Below are positions 1-5,226 of a stretch of DNA of 7,003 nt, piece after piece. A program made the translations under genes and the position numbers. The notes under the pieces are model-generated. The model saw only the letters and a list, made by a program, of their open reading frames with translations, searched no databases and was not told the origin of the DNA. The stretch is from Cyanobacteriota bacterium (GTDB lineage Bacteria; Cyanobacteriota; Cyanobacteriia; Phormidesmidales; Phormidesmidaceae), in contig JAQCHG010000086.1 of NCBI GenBank assembly GCA_027619675.1, forward strand, positions 1 to 7,003, in the 5' to 3' direction. Each line of letters opens with the position of its first letter. Position 1 is the stretch's first letter.

Positions 1-373
1 GGTACTGGGTGCTGTGGCGAATCCACCGATCCATAAACATCACCCGTTCCGCCACGTAGTAGCCAACGGGGTCGGGCTGCGTCATGGCCGCCAGACATTC
101 CTGAAACAGGGCCGGGGTCATGCGTTCATCCGCCTCTAGGATGTAGGCCCATTCATGCTTGGCGGGCACATTCTCCAGCATCCAGGTGCGCTGTTTGCCG
201 TGGCTCTCGAAGGGGTGCTCGATCACCCGCACGGGATACTGGGCGGCAATTTCCTGGGTGCGATCGCGGCTACAGGAGTCCACCACAATGACGTCATCGG
301 ACAGGAGCGCCGACTCAATACAGGCGGCAATATCCCGTTCTTCGTTGTAGGTGAGGATATAGATGGAGAACAT
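1..373 (-). CDS. Family 2 glycosyltransferase, N-terminal part (truncated by window edge)
   Basis: I translated this on the minus strand from the ATG at 373-371; 124 codons are visible and the frame runs off the left edge. The N-terminus gives a GT-A nucleotide-sugar fold: TYNEERDIAACIESAL (8-23), then DDVIVVDSCSRDRTQEIA (26-43), the usual VVDxxSxDxT signature. YILEADERM (77-85) sits where the metal-binding DxD lies; here it reads E-A-D-E, while LDADER is commoner. The pattern resembles the WaaE/KdtX-like branch, which adds sugars to lipopolysaccharide or other surface glycans from an NDP-sugar at the cytoplasmic membrane face. The acceptor cannot be told. The ATG is the first start after an in-frame TGA at 425-427, and no strong Shine-Dalgarno precedes it. 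It lies downstream of the peptide-binding lipoprotein gene on the same strand. The family call is confident, the subfamily is not. Confidence 0.85.
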   Translation of the reverse strand, partial: MFSIYILTYNEERDIAACIESALLSDDVIVVDSCSRDRTQEIAAQYPVRVIEHPFESHGKQRTWMLENVPAKHEWAYILEADERMTPALFQECLAAMTQPDPVGYYVAERVMFMDRWIRHSTQY

Positions 374-492
374 TAAGGGCTTGGCGAATTCAAAAACGCA
401 TTGATAGCCGTGGCAGTGGACCCATCACCGCTGGGGGTAGCGGTTAGGCAAGCAAACAGGCTGCTTTCAGCATTACCCAGAACGATCGCCAT
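373..492 (-). CDS. Possible 39-codon ORF overlapping the glycosyltransferase start (TAATG)
   Basis: The minus strand has an ATG at 492-490 followed by 39 codons, beginning MAIVLGNAESSLFACL and ending in TAA. The last A of that stop is the first A of the glycosyltransferase ATG, giving TAATG. Such overlaps are typical of translationally coupled genes, and the larger gene has no clear ribosome binding site of its own. Against it: the peptide is short, I recognise no family, and no good Shine-Dalgarno precedes the ATG. A TTG three codons upstream is preceded by GAAGGGGA and could be the start instead. The frame is closed by a TAG further upstream, so it is not the tail of a long gene. It may be a leader peptide or chance. 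Confidence 0.25.
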   Translation of the reverse strand: MAIVLGNAESSLFACLTATPSGDGSTATAINAFLNSPSP

Positions 493-631
493 GATTACCA
501 ATGTCCCATCCCCTTCACAGAACTCTGTCTCTCTTGGGTCTCTCCTGTTAAGGCGGCTGGGCTAGCCATAACGTCCCTGGAAACGTCAGTTGGGCTCACC
601 CCGTAGACGTTAGAACTCTAGGGGATCAACC

Positions 632-2425
632 TTAAGGACTGGTGGTCTCAGGGTTCGGCGATCGCCGTTGCCAGCGGGCAATGTCCCAGGTACTGGTGTC
701 CCAGGGGGTGGGCTGTAGGCCCACAAGGGTTTTGTTGACGCCGTTAGCAATGGCCCGATGCACCAAAGGGATCATGGCCACATCCTGGGCCAAAAGGGTA
801 TTCATTTGTTGAAATAAGGTTGCCCGTTTTTGGGGATCAAGCTCCGTTTGGGCCGCTGCCCAGAGGGCATCGTAGTCTTCGTTGCAGTAGCGGGCATTGT
901 TGGGTTTTTGCCAATTGTTGGCCTGGGTGGCGATTTGATCGCAGGTCCACCAGCCCAGATAAATGGTGGGATCGGGGTGATCGGTGCCCGTGGTATAGGC
1001 CTGCATGTCGGCGTAGAAATGGTTGATGCTGTTGGTTTGGGTGGGATCAGCGGAGAAAAAGTCGTCCACCCGCACCCGTTTAATGTCCACCGCCATGCCC
1101 ACGGCCCGCAGGTTGTCTTGGATGATTTCCTGGGTTTTTTGGCGTACTGGATTGACGGAGGTTTGGAACACCACCGTCATTTCCACGCCGTCGCGATCGC
1201 GGATGCCGTTGTCGTTGGTGTCTACCCAACCTGCCGCCGTCAACAGGTCATTGGCTCGCTGGGGATCGTAGCGGTAGGGGATGACCTCCGCTGGCGCTTG
1301 GTAGCGGGGATCCAGCAGCAGTTGCTGGGTAGGCCGCCCCGTGAAGCCGTAGAGATCCGCCACAATGGCGTCGCGATCGATGGCGTAGGCGATCGCCTGA
1401 CGCACTTGAGGATCGCTGAGAAAGGGATGGGCCGCCGCCAAGCTGGATCGTTCTCCGTCAGCGGTTTCCGCCAGGGGATCGGTGGGGTTGAGCATCAACC
1501 GCTCCACCAAACCGCCAAAGATGGGCATCACCACCCCCTGGCCCTGCTGCTGGAGCAGTTTGAGGGCCGCTACTTCCACCTGAAGGTTGTAGGCAAAGTC
1601 GGCGGCCCCGGTGCTGAGTACCTCCCGCGCCGCTGCGTAGGGGGCTAGGCCCGCCACCAAGTCCACCCACCGGAAGCGGGGGGCGGGGCCGCGATAGAGG
1701 GGATTGCGCTGGAAGGTGACGCCCCCCGACTGAAAGCTGGCCACCTGATAGGGGCCAGTGCCGATGGGGTTGAGGTTGGCCTCCGCCTCCCGTGCATTGG
1801 GGCCATTGAAGGGCTCGAAGACGTGGCGGGGCAAAATTACCCCGGTTTGCCCCGTAAAGGGAATGGTCCAAGCGGCGGTGACATCTTTGAAGGTGATTTT
1901 GACGGTGTGATCGTCGAGGGCTTCGACCGATTCCACCGCTTGGTAATACTGGGCCGTAGCCGCCGCCACCTGGGGGTTGCTGACAAACTCGTAGGTGAAC
2001 ACCACGTCATCGGCGGTGACGGGGGCACCATCGGACCATTGCAGGTTGGGCTTCAGCACCCAGGTGACGGATTTGCCATCCGGGGCAACGCCGCCATTGG
2101 CCGCCGTGGGGATGGTTTCCGCCAGGATGGGAACGAGGGTGCCGTCGCGATTGGCACTGGCCAGGGGCTCAAACACGATGCGCCCCGCTTCAAAGTCTTG
2201 CACCCCGGTGGCCAGATGGGGATTGAGGGTAACCGGAGCGCGGCTGTAGAGCATCCGCAGCACCTCGGGGTCCCGCTGGGCCTGGGGATTGGCGGCATCG
2301 GTAGAGGTGGAGGGGGTCGAGGCGGTGGGGCCTCGGCTACAGGCACTGAGGCCCACCAGGCCCACCATCAGCCCCATCCCCAACAGACTGGGCCATAGCT
2401 TGGATTGCCGATACCACCGAGCCAT
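632..2425 (-). CDS. Peptide ABC transporter substrate-binding lipoprotein (SBP family 5)
   Basis: This is a 597-residue extracytoplasmic solute receptor of the OppA/DppA/NikA type (SBP_bac_5), a family that binds oligopeptides, dipeptides or similar solutes and passes them to a membrane ABC permease. The N-terminus is a lipoprotein signal: basic residues, a hydrophobic stretch 14-26, and lipobox LSAC with the lipidated Cys at 29. A Ser/Thr/Ala-rich linker (30-50) follows. Family landmarks are PVTLNPHLATG (64-74), the signature WSDGAPVTADDVVFTYE (130-146), GTGPY (222-226), DPQVRQAIAYAIDRDAIV (338-355) and an Asp-rich turn at 402-413. Cys495 and Cys514 could form a disulfide. Length is slightly above the usual 500-560. 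The ATG is preceded by GGGAGG with a 6-base spacer, a good ribosome binding site. No permease or ATPase gene is adjacent, so it is an orphan receptor, and the ligand cannot be predicted. Confidence 0.93.
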   Translation of the reverse strand: MARWYRQSKLWPSLLGMGLMVGLVGLSACSRGPTASTPSTSTDAANPQAQRDPEVLRMLYSRAPVTLNPHLATGVQDFEAGRIVFEPLASANRDGTLVPILAETIPTAANGGVAPDGKSVTWVLKPNLQWSDGAPVTADDVVFTYEFVSNPQVAAATAQYYQAVESVEALDDHTVKITFKDVTAAWTIPFTGQTGVILPRHVFEPFNGPNAREAEANLNPIGTGPYQVASFQSGGVTFQRNPLYRGPAPRFRWVDLVAGLAPYAAAREVLSTGAADFAYNLQVEVAALKLLQQQGQGVVMPIFGGLVERLMLNPTDPLAETADGERSSLAAAHPFLSDPQVRQAIAYAIDRDAIVADLYGFTGRPTQQLLLDPRYQAPAEVIPYRYDPQRANDLLTAAGWVDTNDNGIRDRDGVEMTVVFQTSVNPVRQKTQEIIQDNLRAVGMAVDIKRVRVDDFFSADPTQTNSINHFYADMQAYTTGTDHPDPTIYLGWWTCDQIATQANNWQKPNNARYCNEDYDALWAAAQTELDPQKRATLFQQMNTLLAQDVAMIPLVHRAIANGVNKTLVGLQPTPWDTSTWDIARWQRRSPNPETTSP

Positions 2426-2471
2426 GCCTGCCCTCCCTGGCAGTTGTGCCTCCCTATACTAGCGATGCCGT

Positions 2472-2487
2472 TGGGCGATCGCGCCCA
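2472..2487. promoter_or_regulatory. Inverted repeat upstream of the peptide-binding lipoprotein gene
   Basis: TGGGCG-ATCG-CGCCCA is a perfect 6-base inverted repeat with a 4-base centre, lying 46 bases upstream of the lipoprotein ATG. A HIP1 octamer (2475-2482) sits inside it, which may be the whole explanation. Between it and the gene the minus strand reads TAGTAT (2461-2456), a weak -10-like sequence without a matching -35. It could be an operator or simply a HIP1 site with GC-rich flanks. Confidence 0.2.
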
Positions 2488-2582
2488 GTGCCCTGTCAAT
2501 CCCTCCTGAAACCCCTGGGGGTCAAGAGGTTTGCCACCGATCTACCCGGCTTCCGACTGCATTGACGGGAATCCGCTGGGGG

Positions 2583-2680
2583 CGATGGGATTTTTCAGGG
2601 GGATTTTCAAAAAAATCTCGGGAGCTGTCCGGAAGCACCCTGCCCCCTTGGAAAAGTGGGGTGGTAGATGCACCCTGATA
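2583..2680 (-). repeat. Cyanobacterial interspersed-repeat-like segment
   Basis: Read on the minus strand this stretch has CCCCACTTTTCCAAGGGGG, then CAGGGTGC, a GAGATTTTTTTGAAAATC dyad and two similar blocks, TGAAAATCCCCC and TGAAAAATCCC. From memory, this arrangement (a C-run, TTTCCAA, a G-run, then AATCCCC blocks) resembles short repeats common between genes in filamentous cyanobacteria, which also give spurious ORFs translating as PPHFSKG or PLFQGG, as seen here. GCACCCTG occurs as a direct repeat at 2635-2642 and 2670-2677. I see only one copy in this window, so the repeat status is inferred from resemblance. It overlaps the candidate small RNA described separately. Confidence 0.4.
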
Positions 2681-2716
2681 GCAATTCCCCAGCCTACGGG
2701 CCGGGGAATTTTTTTT
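2598..2716 (+). ncRNA. Candidate small RNA ending at an intrinsic terminator
   Basis: A strong plus-strand terminator at 2683-2716 has no plus-strand gene upstream, so something short is probably transcribed into it. A possible promoter is TTGACG (2562-2567) with TGGGAT (2586-2591) after 18 bases; the -35 is good and the -10 weak, putting the RNA start near 2598. The predicted RNA of about 120 nt would contain GATTTT/AAAATC (2602-2617) with a CAAA loop, a second hairpin of CCCC/GGGG (2643-2661), and the terminator stem. I found no match by eye to SRP RNA, 6S RNA, tmRNA, RNase P RNA or Yfr1. The start is a guess. The region also looks like an interspersed repeat, which could explain part of the structure. 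Confidence 0.3.
2683..2716 (+). terminator. Rho-independent terminator facing the plus strand
   Basis: The arms AATTCCCC (2683-2690) and GGGGAATT (2703-2710) pair perfectly. Inside them GCC/GGC closes a TACG loop. Eight T residues (2709-2716) follow on the plus strand. On the minus strand the hairpin has the A-run in front and no T-run after it, so it is directional. The neighbouring genes on both sides are minus-strand, so the terminator does not serve any gene seen here. Confidence 0.75.
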
Positions 2717-2825
2717 GCCTGGGAGTAATGGATGGTATCCCGCTGGCGGGTGTCCATCGGTTCTGGGTCCCATCTAGCTCCCCGCATTCCAACTATGGAT
2801 CTGAGGGTTGCGGTGCGCCCATCCC

Positions 2826-3155
2826 TTAGCTGGCGGCTGCCGTCTCATCGGTTGGGGCATCGGTGCTAGGGGCATCGGCTGCCTCAGTCACGGCCTCAAC
2901 GGCCTCTTCGACTACTTCCGGTTCGGGCTCAGGGTCTTTTTTGGCTTGGGGTTTGGGTCCCCGCATCAAGGCCGGGGGCACGGCGGGCTGACGCTCTTCG
3001 CGATCGCGGCCTTTACCCCGACCCCCCTTGCGTCCTTTACCACCCCGTTCACCCCGCTCCCCGCGATCGCGACGCTCCCCGCGATTTTCACTGCTCGACT
3101 CTTCACCTTCGGGACGCTGGGCGCGCTCGGATTTTTTGATAGGACGCTCAACCAT
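2826..3155 (-). CDS. Low-complexity protein with Arg/Gly-rich centre and acidic tail, function unknown
   Basis: This is a 109-residue protein with three zones. Residues 1-24 (MVERPIKKSERAQRPEG onward) are charged. Residues 25-56 are very rich in Arg, Gly and Lys, with RGG/RGE/GRKGG repeats like RNA-binding tails. Residues 74-106 are rich in Glu, Ala, Pro, Thr and Asp. Between them is PALMRGPKP (61-69), which I believe recurs in short conserved cyanobacterial proteins of unknown function. There is no signal peptide, membrane segment or folded domain, so it is probably cytoplasmic and disordered. Binding to nucleic acid through the basic centre is an inference. The ATG at 3155 is the first start after an in-frame TGA two codons upstream, and no clear ribosome binding site is visible. 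Two HIP1 octamers lie in its coding sequence. A longer plus-strand ORF over the same region looks like a shadow. Confidence 0.7.
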   Translation of the reverse strand: MVERPIKKSERAQRPEGEESSSENRGERRDRGERGERGGKGRKGGRGKGRDREERQPAVPPALMRGPKPQAKKDPEPEPEVVEEAVEAVTEAADAPSTDAPTDETAAAS

Positions 3156-3280
3156 GGCTCAACCGTTCTGCACAACCTGACGATCCTACCCTATGGGCTG
3201 GAACTCCTGGGCAAGGGGAAAAAGTCCGCCTTCAAGACGCCCTAGACCGTCCTCGCCACACATGGAACGCTGACAGCCCC

Positions 3281-4204
3281 CTAGGCAAGGGCCACTTTGG
3301 GTTGCAGCAGGCGCTTCAGCAGACCTGCGCCGCCCAATAGCACCAACCCGACCAACAGGGTCGGTTCAGGGGTTTCTTCCACATCACCGGGATCTTCAAT
3401 GGCCTGAAGGGCGGGCACATTGCCCAGCAATGCAATGCCGTCATTGAGGCATTCCGCCACCAAGTGGGCAATGAAATCGCCCCCGTCTGCGGGCAGCAGA
3501 TCGCGGCTGAAGCTAAAACCAAAGGTGTGATTGCCTGTGGCCCCAAATTGTTGAAAATCTAGGCCGCTTAATTGCGCCGCGCTCAGCAGCGCGATATCCC
3601 CCACCTTAGTCCCAGAAGCGATGGAGTTCGCAAAGGTGCGATCGCGATAGACAGACCCAAAATAGTCGTCAACACCGTTGCCATCCCCTTTCCAGTCCAA
3701 ATCTCCAAAGCTGGCGGTGCCACCTTTTTTAGCAACATAGGAGCGGTGAGCGTCAATATCCCAGAACCCAGAGTTGGTTTTGGTGGTGTCTTGGGAGGTC
3801 ACACCTTGGTAAACCCCGAGTTCAGCGGCACCAGAGTCACTATTCTGGGCGAATCGAATGCCGAAAAACAGGTCATTGCCTTCGGCTTGGGCTCGATTAT
3901 TGCCCGTAAAGTTCAAGAACAAGTCACCATAGCCAATGTGGCCATCGGCAGCCCCGCTAGCGGCCTCCCCTTCTAGGGCCAAATTCGAGTTAATGGCAAC
4001 AAAAACCTGGTCAGCGGTGGTTTTCATCGCCAGCCCGTAGAACTCGAAGCTGCTGTTTGTGCCGACAACACCGAGGTTATAGCCATCGTTAAAGGAATCA
4101 ATGGCGTAGTCCCAATCTTGGGCTTGGGCCGGGGCCGAGGCAAAACCAACGGTGGCTAAGGTACAGCTTGCCAACACAAGGCCAGCTTTGGTAAAGCGTT
4201 TCAT
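3281..4204 (-). CDS. Exosortase-dependent (PEP-CTERM) surface protein
   Basis: From the ATG at 4204 the product has 307 residues. It opens with a Sec signal peptide (MKRFTKAGLVLASC..., cleavage likely after AQA at 26-28) and ends with a PEP-CTERM sorting signal: TPEPT (278-282), a hydrophobic stretch, then KR at 297-298. The tail after KR (LLQPKVALA) is longer than usual. Such proteins are exported, then cut and anchored or released by an exosortase at the cell envelope. The mature part has GHIGYGDLFLNFTGN (88-102) and, near the end, HTFGFSFSRDLLP and ECLNDGIALLG. This layout resembles what I recall of the cyanobacterial XDD3/XDD4-type exosortase-dependent families, but I cannot confirm which. 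A GTG at 4252 would add 16 residues before the signal peptide, so the ATG is preferred. Neither start has a clear Shine-Dalgarno. No exosortase gene is in the window. Confidence 0.88.
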   Translation of the reverse strand: MKRFTKAGLVLASCTLATVGFASAPAQAQDWDYAIDSFNDGYNLGVVGTNSSFEFYGLAMKTTADQVFVAINSNLALEGEAASGAADGHIGYGDLFLNFTGNNRAQAEGNDLFFGIRFAQNSDSGAAELGVYQGVTSQDTTKTNSGFWDIDAHRSYVAKKGGTASFGDLDWKGDGNGVDDYFGSVYRDRTFANSIASGTKVGDIALLSAAQLSGLDFQQFGATGNHTFGFSFSRDLLPADGGDFIAHLVAECLNDGIALLGNVPALQAIEDPGDVEETPEPTLLVGLVLLGGAGLLKRLLQPKVALA

Positions 4205-4317
4205 GGGGTTGATGTCCGTGTTTGTTGAAGTATCGGTCAGCGGGCACGTCACCCTTGTGTTCGAGAGGTGACTGAAGAACCTCCCCCGGCCCGAGGCCCT
4301 AGAGAGGGGATGACCTG

Positions 4318-4342
4318 ACTTCGTAAGGGAGCTTTACGGAGT
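4318..4342. promoter_or_regulatory. 25-bp dyad upstream of the PEP-CTERM gene (possible operator)
   Basis: ACTTCGTAA - 7 bases - TTACGGAGT is an inverted repeat with 8 of 9 positions matching, 114 bases upstream of the ATG at 4204. It lies in a 291-base intergenic stretch between the two exosortase-substrate genes. Size and symmetry suit a dimeric regulator or a short RNA hairpin. It contains GTA-N9-TAC, one base longer than the NtcA spacing, so it is not a canonical NtcA site. I do not recognise the regulator. Confidence 0.35.
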
Positions 4343-4495
4343 ATTGAAGCGGAGGGAAAAAGAGGGTTAAGGGGGCGGCATCCATCAAGGATGAAGGCCC
4401 GATTGGGGAAGCCTGACTGTGCCCGCTTGTGGCATCTGGCTAGGGACTATAACCGTTGCACAATCAAGATACTGGCTGGAATTTAGGGACAGTTC

Positions 4496-5121
4496 CTAAG
4501 CTTGACGACGGCGCACCAGGACCATCCCCAGACTGGCTAACCCCAGCCCTAGGGCGGTGGTGGGTTCGTCCACGGGTTTAGGCGGGGCGGGCGTCTCCCG
4601 TTGGAAATAGGCCACCGTCATGTGGGACAACGCTTGGGCTTTACCCTTTTTGTTGACGCTGACCCCGTCCATGGTGAAGGTACCGTTGATGACCTCATCC
4701 AAATTTTCAGTGAAGAGATAGGTGCTGTAGGCGGTGCTGCTCTTGAGGCTCACCACGATCGCATCAAACGCTCCCGCCGTCGAGAGATCAGTATCCCAAC
4801 TGCCTTGCCGTTGTCGGCATCCACTGCGCCTTCCTCATCGGATTTGCCGAAGACAGTCCAGGTGCCGGTGCCCACGAGGTCGGCGAACAAACCCTCTGTG
4901 TTTAGCTTGGTCAGCAGCGTGCCTTTGCTGCCCGTGTCATTACCAGAAAAAGCGCCCTCACAAGCCGTATAACTACCGCCGTTGAGAGTAACGGCACTAC
5001 TGGTACAACTCAGCCCGGTGGGGTCACCATCTGCTGCGATCGCGGCAGTAAAGCCCCCCATACCAGTCGTCAGGACAGTGCCCGCCAACATGCTTGCGGC
5101 CATGAGTTTGAATGAAGCCAT
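4496..5121 (-). pseudogene. PEP-CTERM sorting-domain protein split by a frameshift
   Basis: Two overlapping frames together make one exosortase substrate of about 208 residues. The first, from the ATG at 5121, has a signal peptide (MASFKLMAASMLAG..., cleavage after AIA at residues 27-29), a secreted region with Cys39 and Cys54, and GNDTGSKGTLLTKLN and WTVFGKSDEEG; it then runs into a TGA at 4752-4750. The second, shifted by one base, continues from about 4798 with WDTDLSTAGAFDAIVVSLKS, then AYSTYLF, VNKKGKAQALSHM, and the sorting tail DEPTTALGLGLASLGMVL with RRR. A single missing base near 4795-4810 restores the reading. The frames overlap only between 4753 and 4834, so the break must lie there. 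No slippery heptamer is seen. The sorting motif is DEP, not PEP. GGGAG nine bases before the 5121 ATG favours it over the ATG at 5130. It could be a true pseudogene or a sequencing error. Confidence 0.82.
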
Positions 5122-5186
5122 TGCTATCATCTCCCGACTAAAGGCAAATCAATAGGACCGTTCAAGTCCTCGCATCCTGTTATTTC

Positions 5187-5226
5187 AACCTTACCCACAA
5201 TCCGGAATAAAAGTAAGGTTTTATAC
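5187..5226 (-). promoter_or_regulatory. Candidate NtcA-type site overlapping an inverted repeat, upstream of the frameshifted PEP-CTERM gene
   Basis: GTA-AGGTTTTA-TAC (5213-5226) matches the NtcA consensus GTA-N8-TAC exactly. On the minus strand it is followed 19 bases later by TAAGGT (5193-5188), which fits the TAN3T type of -10 box; 22-23 bases is the usual spacing, so the fit is imperfect. The region also carries a perfect 8-base inverted repeat, AACCTTAC (5187-5194) and GTAAGGTT (5213-5220), sharing bases with the site. It lies about 65-105 bases upstream of the 5121 start. A six-base match is expected once or twice by chance in 7 kb, so this is only suggestive. Confidence 0.3.

Noticed and set aside
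830..1648. Plus-strand open frame of 272 codons
   Set aside because: It lies wholly inside the peptide-binding lipoprotein gene, whose product has clear family motifs throughout; the Gly/Val/His-rich translation is a shadow.
1823..2398. Plus-strand open frame of 191 codons
   Set aside because: Also antisense to the lipoprotein gene, including its signal peptide; low-complexity Gly/His translation without a domain.
2624..2645. GTCCGGAAGCA, reminiscent of the SRP RNA apical loop
   Set aside because: It lacks the GGAAGGAAGCAG core and the flanking helix, so it is not an SRP RNA.
2522..2787. Short ORFs on both strands in the intergenic region
   Set aside because: Their translations (PPHFSKG, PLFQGG) are typical false ORFs over cyanobacterial intergenic repeats, and they cross the terminator hairpin.
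2808..3245. Plus-strand open frame of 145 codons
   Set aside because: Antisense to the Arg/Gly-rich protein. Its Phe/Thr/Leu repeats are what the complement of Arg/Glu/Gly codons gives. The minus-strand reading matches a remembered cyanobacterial pattern, but this choice is less certain than the others.
3572..3976. Plus-strand open frame of 134 codons
   Set aside because: Antisense to the intact PEP-CTERM surface protein gene.
4376..4400. CATCC-ATCAA-GGATG hairpin as terminator of the second PEP-CTERM gene
   Set aside because: The stem is only five pairs and no T-run directly follows on the minus strand.
4790..4810. Programmed -1 frameshifting in the split PEP-CTERM gene
   Set aside because: No X-XXY-YYZ slippery heptamer or obvious downstream pseudoknot was seen; a simple indel or sequencing error explains it.
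4601..4985. Plus-strand open frames over the second PEP-CTERM gene
   Set aside because: Antisense to a gene with a signal peptide and sorting tail; no motif in the translations.
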